Below, piece by piece: positions 52,771 through 60,658 of a DNA stretch of 64,000 nucleotides; within the stretch, counting starts at the first letter, position 1, and each line of letters begins with the position of its first letter. A program made the translations under genes and the position numbers. The notes below the pieces were generated by a model. That model was given only the letters and a program-made list of their open reading frames with translations, searched no databases and was not told where the DNA came from. This DNA is from RYN-124 sp033851845 (GTDB lineage: Bacteria > Actinomycetota > Actinomycetes > Mycobacteriales > SCTD01): the NCBI GenBank assembly GCA_033851845.1, contig JAWWOH010000119.1, positions 28,384-92,383 on the forward strand, given 5' to 3'.

Positions 52771-53358
52771 GTGGAGCCGTTCACGAGTCACAGCGGGCGC
52801 GCGGTGCCGCTGCGCCGCAGCGACGTCGACACCGACCAGATCATCCCCAGCGACTGGCTCAAACGGGTCGAGCGGACCGGCTTCGGCGCCGGACTGTTCT
52901 CCGAGTGGCGTGAGGACCCCGCTTTCGTCCTCAACCGCCCCGAGTACGCCGACGCGACGGTTCTGCTCGCCGGCGAGAACTTCGGCACCGGATCGTCACG
53001 CGAGCATGCCGTCTGGGCACTGCAGGACCACGGCTTCCGTACCGTCATCAGCTCTCGTTTCGCCGACATCTTCCGCAGCAACGCGCTGAAGGGCGGTCTG
53101 CTGCCCGTGCAGCTGCCCGCGGTCGTCGTCGATGAGCTGATGACCCTTGTCGAAGGCGATCCCTCGACGACGGTGACGGTCGATCTGACGACGCAACAGG
53201 TCCGTGCAGGTGACGTCCACGCCGCGTTCGACATCGACGAATTCACTCGTTGGCGACTGCTCGAAGGCCTCGACGACATCGGTTTGACGTTGCGCCACGC
53301 CGAAAAAATTTCTGCCTTCGAAACTTCTCGTCCGGGCTGGCTGCCGGTCATCCAGTGA
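52771..53358 (+). CDS. leuD: 3-isopropylmalate dehydratase small subunit
   Basis: 195-aa swivel-domain partner of LeuC. DVDTDQIIPSDWLKRVERTGFG, the substrate-loop GENFGTGSSREHAVWAL and VISSRFADIFRSNALKGGLLPV are diagnostic. GTG start one base after the leuC stop, with GGAGG six bases upstream. Length normal. The 366 bp downstream are free of clear genes before hup. Confidence 0.97.
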   Translation: MEPFTSHSGRAVPLRRSDVDTDQIIPSDWLKRVERTGFGAGLFSEWREDPAFVLNRPEYADATVLLAGENFGTGSSREHAVWALQDHGFRTVISSRFADIFRSNALKGGLLPVQLPAVVVDELMTLVEGDPSTTVTVDLTTQQVRAGDVHAAFDIDEFTRWRLLEGLDDIGLTLRHAEKISAFETSRPGWLPVIQ

Positions 53359-53647
53359 CCGTCAGCGTCGCTTCCGGTTCGTCGCGCGTTTCGCCGTCGA
53401 TCCGGCCGTGACGCGCGGAGCCGCTTCACGAGCGCGGTGTCGAGCAGCCCGAAAAAGCCTTAGCCCGCAGGCGATTCTTGCCAGTCGAAGAGAATGTGAA
53501 GCGTGCCACTCTGGCCGCGGTGCGATGTCGGAAAGCCTGCATCTGCGCCGTCGAATCGGGCCGGATCGTCGACGTTCAAGGCGGCGATGAGCCGTCATCG
53601 CCGGATGAACTGCTTGCGACACAAGGAAACTTCCTGCGCCAGATGCT

Positions 53648-53676
53648 TTGTGTGAGCACCGTTTCCCCTCTACCTT
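53648..53676 (+). promoter_or_regulatory. Candidate hup promoter
   Basis: TTGTGT (53648-53653), 17-bp spacer, TACCTT (53671-53676); predicted start near 53683, about 40 bases before the hup GTG. The -35 half is part of an ACACAA/TTGTGT inverted repeat. Confidence 0.45.
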
Positions 53677-53686
53677 CCCCCGAAGA

Positions 53687-53701
53687 GAGGCACAGTGCCT
53701 C
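53687..53701. promoter_or_regulatory. Palindrome in the hup leader
   Basis: GAGGCAC-A-GTGCCTC, a perfect 7-bp inverted repeat around one central base, just after the predicted hup start point and 23 bp before the GTG. The 1-nt centre favours a protein-binding site over an RNA hairpin. Confidence 0.45.
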
Positions 53702-53724
53702 GACCGTTCTGGAAGGGACACGTC

Positions 53725-54516
53725 GTGAACAAGGCCGATCTGATCGAGGCCGTCACCAAGCGCATCGGTGACAAGAGAACGGCAAACGCTGCGGTCGAGG
53801 CGTTCATCGACGCCGTCACCCGCGCGGTTGCCACCGGCGAGCGCGTTGCCATCACCGGGTTCGGTGTCTTCGAGAAGGTGGACCGTGCCGCCCGCACGGC
53901 CCGCAACCCAGCCACGGGTGCCATCGTGCAGCTCAAGAAGACCTCCGTCCCGAAGTTCCGGGCCGGCCAGGGCTTCAAGGATGTCGTCTCCGGCGCCAAG
54001 GACCTCGCTGCCGCACCCGTCGAGTTCGTGATGGCCCGTACGGCCGTCGCGGCAGCGGCTCCGGCGAAGCGCGGCACGACCGCCAAGGCCACCGCCAAGA
54101 AGACGGCGAAGAAGGCCGCCAAGAAGACCACGGCCAAGAAGGCCGCGAAGAAGACCACGGCCAAGAAGGCCGCGAAGAAGACCACGGCGAAGAAGACCGC
54201 CGCCAAGAAGAGCGCGGCGAAGAAGTCACCGGCGAAGAAGGCCGCGAAGAAGACCACGGCGAAGAAGACCGCCGCCAAGAAGACCGCGGCGAAGAAGTCA
54301 CCGGCGAAGAAGGCCGCGAAGAAGACCACGGCCAAGAAGACGGCGAAGAAGGCCGCCAAGAAGACCACGGCGAAGAAGGCCGCGAAGAAGACCACGGCCA
54401 AGAAGACCGCCGCGAAGAAGTCACCTGCCAAGAAGGCCGCCAAGAAGACCACGGCGCGAAAGACGGCGGCCAAGAAGACCGCCCGCAAGTCGGCTGCCAA
54501 GAAGGCCAGCCGCTAG
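53725..54516 (+). CDS. hup: HU-type nucleoid protein with histone-like Lys/Ala tail
   Basis: 263-aa two-part DNA-binding protein (HupB/Hlp type). Residues 1-90 are an HU fold: MNKADLIEAVTKRIGDKRTA, GERVAITGFGVFEKVDRAAR, the DNA-arm tip ARNPATG and VPKFRAGQGFKDVV. From about residue 115 on, the protein is a basic repeat of TAKKA/PAKKA units, like histone H1 tails. The GTG at 53725 has GGAAGG eight bases upstream; an in-frame GTG at 53695 would add ten non-homologous residues. It condenses DNA. The position after leuD matches hupB in mycobacteria. Confidence 0.96.
   Translation: MNKADLIEAVTKRIGDKRTANAAVEAFIDAVTRAVATGERVAITGFGVFEKVDRAARTARNPATGAIVQLKKTSVPKFRAGQGFKDVVSGAKDLAAAPVEFVMARTAVAAAAPAKRGTTAKATAKKTAKKAAKKTTAKKAAKKTTAKKAAKKTTAKKTAAKKSAAKKSPAKKAAKKTTAKKTAAKKTAAKKSPAKKAAKKTTAKKTAKKAAKKTTAKKAAKKTTAKKTAAKKSPAKKAAKKTTARKTAAKKTARKSAAKKASR
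54067..54513 (+). repeat. In-frame Lys/Ala tandem repeats of the hup tail
   Basis: Degenerate repeats based on AAGAAGACCACGGC/GAAGAAGGCCGC units encode KKTTAKKAA-type pentad and nonad steps. The region is prone to slippage, so length differences between strains are expected. Confidence 0.85.
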
Positions 54517-54531
54517 GCGACCCGCACGAGA

Positions 54532-54575
54532 ACATGACGAAGGGCCCCGGCTGATGCCGGGGCCCTTCGTCATGT
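54532..54575. terminator. 20-bp perfect stem between hup and ppk
   Basis: Arms 54532-54551 and 54556-54575 are perfectly complementary over 20 bp (core GAAGGGCCCCGGC) around a TGAT loop, 16 bp after the hup stop and 7 bp from the convergent ppk stop. It probably terminates both transcripts; no T-tract is present, as is usual in actinobacteria. Confidence 0.88.
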
Positions 54576-54581
54576 CGTCGG

Positions 54582-56753
54582 TCAGGTGGCTCCGCGTTCG
54601 CCGGTCCGGCGCAGCAGCTCGGTCTGCAGGTCCGCGGCCGGTCCCGACTCCGGCCATCGGGTCCAGCAGCCATCCGGGCCGAGCTCCCAGCGGCGGACGT
54701 CATCGTCGGTGGCCCGCTCGAGCACCGCGGCCAGCTGCGCCTGCACAACGGGGTCCTTCACCCGTACCAGGGTCTCGACCCGCCGGTCGAGGTTGCGGTG
54801 CATCAGGTCAGCACTGCCGAGCCAGTACTCGGGCTCCCCGCCGCCGGCGAACGCCAGCACCCGGCTGTGCTCGAGGAACCGGCCGACGATGCTGCGCACC
54901 CGGATCGTCTCGGAAAGTCCCGGGACGCCGGGCCGCAGCGCGCAGATCCCGCGTACGACCAGGTCGATGCGCACGCCGGCGCGAGCGGCGCGGTACATCG
55001 CGTCGATGAGCTCCTCGTCGACGATGCTGTTGGCCTTGATCCTGATGCCCGCCGGTCGGCCGGCCCGCGCGTGATCCGCCTCCGCGGCGATGCGCTCCAG
55101 CAGACCGCTGCGGATTCCGAGTGGCGCGACGAGCAAGGTCCGGTACGACGTCTGCCGGCTGTAGCCGGTGAGCGTGTTGAACAGGTCGGTCAGGTCGGCG
55201 CCGACGTCGGGGTCGGCGGTCAGCAGACCGAGGTCCTCGTACGTGCGCGCGGTCTTCGGGTTGTAGTTGCCCGTGCCGATGTGCGCGTAGCGCCGCAGCG
55301 CGCCCTTCTCCTGACGGACGACGAGCGAGGTCTTGCAGTGCGTCTTGAGCCCGACGAGGCCGTAGACGACGTGGCAGCCGGCCCGCTCCAGCGCGCGCGC
55401 CCACTTGATGTTGGCCTGCTCGTCGAACCGAGCGGTGATCTCGACGAGGACGACCACCTGCTTGCCGGCCTCGGCCGCATCGACCAGGGCATCGACGATG
55501 GGTGAGTCACCGCTGGTGCGGTACAGCGTCTGCTTGATGGCGAGCACTTGCGGATCGGCGGCAGCCTGCTCGATGAAGCGCTGGACGCTCGTCGCGAACG
55601 AGTCGTACGGGTGGTGCACCAGCACGTCACCCTCGCGGAGCGCCGCGAAGACGTCGACCGCCTGCTCGCCCTCCGACAGGCGCGGATGCGTCGCGGGCAC
55701 GAACGGGTCGTCCTTCAGCTCGGGCCGGTCCGCGTCGTAGAGCTGCCAGAGCGATGAGAGATCGAGCAGGCCGGGGACCTCCACGACGTCGTCCGCGGTG
55801 ACCTCGAGCTCGCGCACGAGCAGGTCGAGCACATGCGGGTCGATGTCGGGTCCGACCTCGAGCCGGACGACCGGCCCGAAGCGCCGGCGCGCCAGCTCGC
55901 GCTCGAGCGCCTGAAGCAGGTCCTCATCGCGATCCTCTTCCACCTCCACGTCGGCGTTGCGCGTGACCCGGAACGCGTGGTGGCCGGTGACCTGCAAGCC
56001 GGGGAAGAGCTGGGGCAGGTGCGCTCCGATCAGCTCCTCGAGCGGCAGGTACGTCGTCTCGTCGTCGCCGTCGCCGCCGTCGACGTGGACGTAGCGGCGC
56101 ACGTTGTTCGGGACCTTCACGCGGGCGAACCGCTCACCGTCGGTCGCCGGGTCGCGCACGAGGACCGCGAGGTTGAGCGACAGCCCGCTGATGTAGGGGA
56201 AGGGGTGCGCGGGGTCGACGGCCAGGGGAGTGAGCACGGGGAAGACCTGTGAGCGGAAGTACTCGTGCAGCGGCGCCTGCTGCTGCCGGCTGAGGTCGCG
56301 CCACAACACGATGCGGATGCCCTCGGCGGCCAGTGCCGGCCGCACGTCGTCGACGAAGCACAGCGCGTGCTCGGACACCAGCTCACGGGAGGTCTTGGTG
56401 ATCTGGGCGAGCTGCTCGCGCGGCCCCAGCCCGTCGGCGCCCCGGACCCCGAGGCCCATGCTCTGCCGCCTCTTCAACCCGGCGACCCGGACCATGAAGA
56501 ACTCGTCGAGGTTGCTCGCGAAGATTGCCAGGAACTTGGCCCGCTCCAGCAGCGGGGTCTCCGGGTCCTGCGCGAGAGCGAGGACCCGCTTGTTCCAGTC
56601 GAGCCAGGAGATCTCCCGGTTCAGGAACCGACCGTCCGGCAGATCCGGGTCCGCACGAACGACCGGCGCGGCCACCGCCTCGAGCATGGACGCGTCCGCC
56701 GCCTCCGGCGGGGCGATGTCGTGCTGGAGGTCGGTCACCCCGCCATGGTGCAC
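54582..56753 (-). CDS. ppk1: Polyphosphate kinase
   Basis: 723-aa PPK1, which reversibly builds inorganic polyphosphate from ATP. FLNREISWLDWNKRVLALA and AIFASNLDEFFMVRVAGLKR open the N and H domains. The phosphohistidine is His472 in GLKTHCKTSLV, and the second conserved histidine is in GRFLEHSRVLAF; YRTSGDSPIV and RRYAHIGTGNYNPKTARTYED are further signatures. GTG start at 56753; the GTG at 56738 (MTDLQHD) is an alternative. It is the last gene of cofC - cold-shock-like - ppk on the minus strand. Confidence 0.96.
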   Translation of the reverse strand: MHHGGVTDLQHDIAPPEAADASMLEAVAAPVVRADPDLPDGRFLNREISWLDWNKRVLALAQDPETPLLERAKFLAIFASNLDEFFMVRVAGLKRRQSMGLGVRGADGLGPREQLAQITKTSRELVSEHALCFVDDVRPALAAEGIRIVLWRDLSRQQQAPLHEYFRSQVFPVLTPLAVDPAHPFPYISGLSLNLAVLVRDPATDGERFARVKVPNNVRRYVHVDGGDGDDETTYLPLEELIGAHLPQLFPGLQVTGHHAFRVTRNADVEVEEDRDEDLLQALERELARRRFGPVVRLEVGPDIDPHVLDLLVRELEVTADDVVEVPGLLDLSSLWQLYDADRPELKDDPFVPATHPRLSEGEQAVDVFAALREGDVLVHHPYDSFATSVQRFIEQAAADPQVLAIKQTLYRTSGDSPIVDALVDAAEAGKQVVVLVEITARFDEQANIKWARALERAGCHVVYGLVGLKTHCKTSLVVRQEKGALRRYAHIGTGNYNPKTARTYEDLGLLTADPDVGADLTDLFNTLTGYSRQTSYRTLLVAPLGIRSGLLERIAAEADHARAGRPAGIRIKANSIVDEELIDAMYRAARAGVRIDLVVRGICALRPGVPGLSETIRVRSIVGRFLEHSRVLAFAGGGEPEYWLGSADLMHRNLDRRVETLVRVKDPVVQAQLAAVLERATDDDVRRWELGPDGCWTRWPESGPAADLQTELLRRTGERGAT

Positions 56754-56756
56754 CCG

Positions 56757-56957
56757 CTAGGTGAACGGCAGCGCGGCGATGGTCAGGGCGACCACCCGCT
56801 CGTCGCTGAGGCGCAGCCGGACGCGCTGGCCGGTCCGGAGTGCCTGCACCTGCACCGCTTCGCCCGGGAAGTCGAGCCGGCTGCCGTCGTCGAGGAGCAG
56901 GCTGCCCCCGCGGGTCGCCGGGTCCCAGGAGCGCACTGTCGCCTGCACGCCACTCAC
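56757..56957 (-). CDS. Cold-shock-like small protein
   Basis: 66-aa protein, MSGVQATVRSWDPATRGGSL ... LRTGQRVRLRLSDERV, reminiscent of an OB-fold/cold-shock domain (VRSWDPATRGGSLLLDDG in place of the CspA loop), but the aromatic RNP motifs are largely missing. Its GTG overlaps the cofC stop (GTGA), and ppk starts three bases after its stop. The open frame extends upstream through cofC in another phase; that part is rejected as antisense-like shadow. RNA or DNA binding is only a suggestion. Confidence 0.72.
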   Translation of the reverse strand: MSGVQATVRSWDPATRGGSLLLDDGSRLDFPGEAVQVQALRTGQRVRLRLSDERVVALTIAALPFT

Positions 56958-57571
56958 CGTAGGTGGCGAGCGGCTTCCGCAGTCGCGGCACCGACCCCGA
57001 GCAGCAGGGCCGCATCGAGGTCCGCAGGGGTGTCGACGTCCAGCCGCAGTCCTGGCGCCCCCGGCAGCTCGACCGCTCCCGACCGCAGATGCACGTCGCG
57101 CGAGCCGACGCCGTACGCCGGTGCCAGCCCGACTCCTGGCGCGGCTGCGAGGAGCGTCGTGCCGGTCCCCGTGACATCCACGACGAACCCGCGCCCGCCG
57201 GCCGGCACGGCCGACAGCGCCGCGTCCAGGTGCTCCGGCCGCAGGGCCGGCAGGTCCGCCGAGAGCGTGGCCCGGCCGAGCCCGTCGGCAAGGTGGCGGG
57301 CGCCGTGCTCCAGCGCGGGGTTCAGGCCCGCGTCGGGCGCATCGGCGACGACGTGCGCACCGAGGTCGGCGAGCGCCTGTCGCGCCCTCGGGTCGTCGGA
57401 GACGACGACGACCGCCGAGACTGCCGTAGCCGCGAGCGCGGCCGTCACGACGTCCGTCGCGAACGCGAGGGCGAGCTCCTGGCGCACGTCGTCGCCGTAC
57501 GAAGACAGCCTGGTCTTCGCCAGCGAAAGCCGCTTCACGGGCACGACGAGGCCCCAGGAGACGGCGGGCAT
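56954..57571 (-). CDS. cofC: Phosphoenolpyruvate/2-phospholactate guanylyltransferase (F420 synthesis)
   Basis: 205-aa nucleotidyltransferase of the CofC/FbiD family, which makes the GDP-activated three-carbon unit joined to Fo in cofactor F420 synthesis. SWGLVVPVKRLSLAKTRL (nucleotide-binding N-terminus), VVVVSDDPRAR, DAGLNPALEHGAR, TLSADLPAL and a C-terminal LDVDTPADLDAAL segment fit the family. In mycobacteria the homologue is at the same position beside gpsA. ATG at 57571. Divergent from the plsC-like gene, 60 bp apart. Other cof/fbi genes are not in the window. Confidence 0.9.
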   Translation of the reverse strand: MPAVSWGLVVPVKRLSLAKTRLSSYGDDVRQELALAFATDVVTAALAATAVSAVVVVSDDPRARQALADLGAHVVADAPDAGLNPALEHGARHLADGLGRATLSADLPALRPEHLDAALSAVPAGGRGFVVDVTGTGTTLLAAAPGVGLAPAYGVGSRDVHLRSGAVELPGAPGLRLDVDTPADLDAALLLGVGAATAEAARHLR

Positions 57572-57631
57572 GATCAGCGAGTCTGGCAGGTGCCTCGACA
57601 GGCGCCCGGCGAACAGTGAAGGATCGCGGAG

Positions 57632-58441
57632 ATGACAGCGGGCAGTGCATCGACGGACAGTGCCTCGACGAGGCGACGGCGGGTCCCGTTGCGACGGCTC
57701 GGGTTCTGGTACGGCCTGGCGGCCTGCATCTTGAAGCCGCTGACGTGGGCGTTCATGAAGAAGGACTGGCGCGGCCTGCAGCACGTGCCCCGCGAGGGTG
57801 GCGTCATCGTCGCTGTCAACCACATCTCGCACGCCGACCCGATCGCCGTCGCCGACTACATCGTCTACGGCACCGGCCGGATCGCTCGCTTCCTGGCGAA
57901 GAGCACGCTGTTCCAGCGGCCGCCGCTCGTCAGCCACGTGATGCGCGGCGCGGGGCAGATCCCGGTGCACCGCCACACGGCCGACGCCTCGCTGGCGCTC
58001 CGCGACGCGGTCGCTGCGCTGCAGAACGGCGAGTGCGTCGCCATCTACCCCGAGGGGACGGTCAGCCGCGATCCCGACAAGTGGCCGATGCTGGCCAAGA
58101 CCGGCGTGGCGCGGCTGGCGCTCCTGTCGGGCGTCCCCGTCGTCCCCGTTGCGCAGTGGGGCGCAGAGCGGATCCTCGACAGCTACCGCACCAAGGGACT
58201 GCACCTGCTGCCTCGGCACACCATGCACATCCTCGCCGGCCCACCGGTGGACCTCTCGAGGTACGCCGGCCAGGAGCTCACCGGCGACGTGCTGCGGGCC
58301 GCGACGGACGACATCATGTGGGCGGTGACGGCCCTGCTCGCGCAGCTGCGTGATGAGCCCGCTCCGGCCGCGTTCTTCGACGCCCGCGCCATCCTGGCGG
58401 CCGCGAGGGGCGCTCGATCCGAGGAGCGGAAGTCGGCATGA
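57632..58441 (+). CDS. plsC: 1-acyl-glycerol-3-phosphate acyltransferase-like protein
   Basis: 269-aa PlsC-family acyltransferase. The HX4D catalytic motif is NHISHAD (His64, Asp69) and the phosphate-binding motif is YPEGTVS; GGVIVAVNH and ARLALLSGVPVVPVAQWG complete the fold. It probably acylates lysophosphatidic acid on the cytoplasmic membrane face; an alternative acyl acceptor is possible. The basic N-terminus (STRRRRVPLRR) precedes a hydrophobic helix (FWYGLAACILKPLTWAF). The stop overlaps the gpsA ATG, which makes glycerol-3-phosphate, the first lipid precursor. Confidence 0.88.
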   Translation: MTAGSASTDSASTRRRRVPLRRLGFWYGLAACILKPLTWAFMKKDWRGLQHVPREGGVIVAVNHISHADPIAVADYIVYGTGRIARFLAKSTLFQRPPLVSHVMRGAGQIPVHRHTADASLALRDAVAALQNGECVAIYPEGTVSRDPDKWPMLAKTGVARLALLSGVPVVPVAQWGAERILDSYRTKGLHLLPRHTMHILAGPPVDLSRYAGQELTGDVLRAATDDIMWAVTALLAQLRDEPAPAAFFDARAILAAARGARSEERKSA

Positions 58442-59433
58442 CGCGCGCGGCGGTGCTCGGCACCGGGTCATGGGGCACGGCGTTCGGCAAGGTGCTCGCG
58501 GACGCAGGCACGGATGTCGTGCTGTGGGCGCGGCGGGACGAGCTCGCGAAAGCAGTCCGCGACACGCATGAGAACGCCGACTACCTGCCCGGCGTGACGC
58601 TTCCCGCCAACCTGACCGCGACCTCGGATGCCATCGAGGCAGTGACGGACGCCGACTTCGTCGTGCTCGCAGTCCCGTCGCAGAGCCTGCGGGACAATCT
58701 CGCCGCGGTCGCGTCCGTGCTGACGCGAGGAAGTGTGCTCGTCAGCCTCATGAAGGGCGTCGAGCTCGGTACGACGAAGCGGATGAGCGAGGTGATCCGC
58801 GAGGTCGCGGATGTCGCGGAGGACGCGGTCGCCGTCGTGACCGGCCCCAACCTGGCGAAGGAGATCGCCGCCGGGCAGCCGGCGGCGACCGTGGTGGCCT
58901 GCACGGACGCCGCGGCCGCCGAGCGGCTGCAAGAGGCGTGCCGTACGCCGTACTTCCGCCCCTACACGAACATCGACGTCGTCGGCTGCGAGCTCGGCGG
59001 CGCCGTGAAGAACGTCATCGCCCTGGCGACCGGCATGGCCGAGGGGATGGGCTTCGGCGACAACACCAAGGCGTCGCTGATCACCCGCGGGCTGGCAGAG
59101 ACGGCCCGGCTGGGTGCGGCGCTGGGAGCGGACCCCATGACGTTCTCCGGACTCGCCGGACTCGGTGACCTCGTCGCCACGTGCACGTCACCGCTCTCGC
59201 GCAACCGCACGTTCGGCGAGCGGCTCGGTCGCGGCGAGACGCTCGAGGACATCCTGGCGCAGAAGCAGCAGACGGCAGAGGGCGTGAAGTCCTGCCGCTC
59301 CATCCTGGACCTGGCCCGCAAGCACGACGTGGACATGCCGATCACGGAGCACGTCGTGGCGGTCGTGCATGAGGGCATGACTCCGCGCGAGATGGTGCGC
59401 GGGCTGATGAGCCGCGAGACGAAGTCGGAGTAG
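58438..59433 (+). CDS. gpsA: Glycerol-3-phosphate dehydrogenase [NAD(P)+]
   Basis: 331-aa GpsA, reducing dihydroxyacetone phosphate to sn-glycerol-3-phosphate for phospholipids. The NAD(P) motif GTGSWGTAFG lies at 8-17, LAVPSQSLRD and TGPNLAKEIAAGQPAATVVA follow, and the catalytic lysine is in GGAVKNVIALATGMAEGMGFGDNTKA-type segments (positions about 186-210). Full length. The ATG overlaps the plsC-like stop (ATGA), pairing glycerol-phosphate supply with acylation. Confidence 0.97.
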   Translation: MTRAAVLGTGSWGTAFGKVLADAGTDVVLWARRDELAKAVRDTHENADYLPGVTLPANLTATSDAIEAVTDADFVVLAVPSQSLRDNLAAVASVLTRGSVLVSLMKGVELGTTKRMSEVIREVADVAEDAVAVVTGPNLAKEIAAGQPAATVVACTDAAAAERLQEACRTPYFRPYTNIDVVGCELGGAVKNVIALATGMAEGMGFGDNTKASLITRGLAETARLGAALGADPMTFSGLAGLGDLVATCTSPLSRNRTFGERLGRGETLEDILAQKQQTAEGVKSCRSILDLARKHDVDMPITEHVVAVVHEGMTPREMVRGLMSRETKSE

Positions 59434-59450
59434 CCCTCTAGCCTGGGGTC

Positions 59451-60644
59451 ATGACGCCAGGCGAGCACACCCGCGCCGTGCACACCCCGGCCGCGCCGGT
59501 CCCCGACCAGGTGCCGATGGGGTTGCCGGTCTACCGCACGGCCGCCTGGACGTTCGACACGGCTGACGAGTACCGCGACCTGCTCGCCGGCAGCCGGCCG
59601 GGCTACTCCTACAGCCGCATCGACAACCCGACTGCCGACGCGTTCGCGCAAGGGGTCGCGGCGCTCGAGGGTGCCAACGTCGACGCGCCCGTCGTCGGGC
59701 AGCCGTTCGCGTCGGGCATGGCAGCCATCTCGAACGTGCTCATGACGCTGACCCGCGCGGGAGCGCACGTCGTCTGCCCGCGGGAGGTCTACGGCGGCAC
59801 CTACGGGTTGCTGTCGCACGTTCTCGACCGGTTCGGTGTGCAGACGACCTTCGTCGACAGCACCGATCTCGATGCGGTCCGAGCGGCGCTGCGGCCGGAG
59901 ACCACGGTCGTCTGGGGCGAGACGCTCGCGAACCCGACGATGACCGTCGCTGACCTGCCCGGGCTGGCCGCGATCGCGCATGATGCGGGGGCCACCTTCG
60001 TCGTCGACTCGACCTTCGCCTCACCGGCGATGTGCCGGCCGCTCGAGCACGGCGCCGACATCGTCGTGCACTCCGCGACGAAGTACATCGGTGGGCACAG
60101 CGACGTCACCGGAGGTGTCGCCGTCGGTGCAGCTGACCTCATGAAGCGGGTGCGTGCCGACCGGATCGACCTCGGTGGCTCGCTGTCGCCGGACGACGCG
60201 TTCCTGCTCCACCGCGGCCTGTCGACCTTGCCGCTCCGGGTGGCGCGGCACTGCAGCAGCGCGCTCACCGTTGCCACCGCCTTGCTCGAGCACCCGGCCG
60301 TCGAGCGGGTCGACCATCCCGGCCTCACCGGTCACCGTGACCATGGCATGGCCGTGAAGCTGTTCGACGAAGGGCGCTACGGCGCCGTCGTGACCATCAA
60401 CCCGCGCGGCGGCCGCCAGGCCGGCGTCGACCTCTGCGACCGGCTGCACCTCATTCGGGTCGCGACCTCGCTCGGCGGCACGCACAGCAAGGTGAGCCAC
60501 GTCGCCTCGACGACGCACCGCCAGTTCGACGATGCGGCGCTCGCGGCGGCCGGCATCGGAGCGGGTGCCGTCCGCATCAGCGTCGGCCTCGAGGACCCAG
60601 AGGACCTCATCGCCGACGTCGTGCAGGCCCTGGACACCCTGTAG
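59451..60644 (+). CDS. Cystathionine gamma-synthase/lyase-family PLP enzyme
   Basis: 397-aa transsulfuration enzyme (Cys/Met metabolism family). The PLP lysine is Lys211 in VVHSATKYIGGHSDVTGG; GYSYSRIDNPTADAF, FASGMAAISNVL and REVYGGTYGLL are family landmarks. Whether it acts as gamma-synthase, gamma-lyase or beta-lyase cannot be told from sequence alone. TAGCCT six bases before the ATG (59439-59444) suggests a leaderless mRNA. It follows gpsA by 17 bp and precedes the glycosylase by 14 bp. Confidence 0.9.
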   Translation: MTPGEHTRAVHTPAAPVPDQVPMGLPVYRTAAWTFDTADEYRDLLAGSRPGYSYSRIDNPTADAFAQGVAALEGANVDAPVVGQPFASGMAAISNVLMTLTRAGAHVVCPREVYGGTYGLLSHVLDRFGVQTTFVDSTDLDAVRAALRPETTVVWGETLANPTMTVADLPGLAAIAHDAGATFVVDSTFASPAMCRPLEHGADIVVHSATKYIGGHSDVTGGVAVGAADLMKRVRADRIDLGGSLSPDDAFLLHRGLSTLPLRVARHCSSALTVATALLEHPAVERVDHPGLTGHRDHGMAVKLFDEGRYGAVVTINPRGGRQAGVDLCDRLHLIRVATSLGGTHSKVSHVASTTHRQFDDAALAAAGIGAGAVRISVGLEDPEDLIADVVQALDTL

Positions 60645-60658
60645 ACGCTGCATCGCCG

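Larger units (their letters stand above)
53359..53724 (+). other. leuD-hup intergenic region with hup promoter elements
   Basis: 366 bp with a lower G+C content than its surroundings and no convincing gene. The last 80 bp hold a candidate hup promoter and a palindrome, listed separately. ACACAA ... TTGTGT arms (about 53620-53653) enclose a small AGGAA-AC-TTCCT hairpin next to that promoter. The remaining 5' half shows nothing I can name. Confidence 0.5.

Noticed and set aside
53478..53771. 97-codon open frame in the leuD-hup gap
   Set aside because: No ribosome-binding site, no recognisable protein, and it runs through the hup promoter region and into hup in another phase.
53670..54500. Minus-strand frame opposite hup that looks like a many-helix membrane protein (AFFAVVFLAA repeats)
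   Set aside because: It is the complement of the Lys/Ala repeat: AAG/GCC codons read backwards give Phe, Leu, Ala and Val. Not a real membrane protein.
54067..54513. Regular repeats that might suggest a CRISPR array
   Set aside because: They are in frame, short, irregular and without unique spacers; they encode the HU tail. No CRISPR or cas genes were seen.
56757..57650. 297-codon version of the cold-shock-like gene
   Set aside because: The upstream part is an out-of-frame copy of cofC sequence; the GTG at 56957 overlapping the cofC stop is the sensible start.
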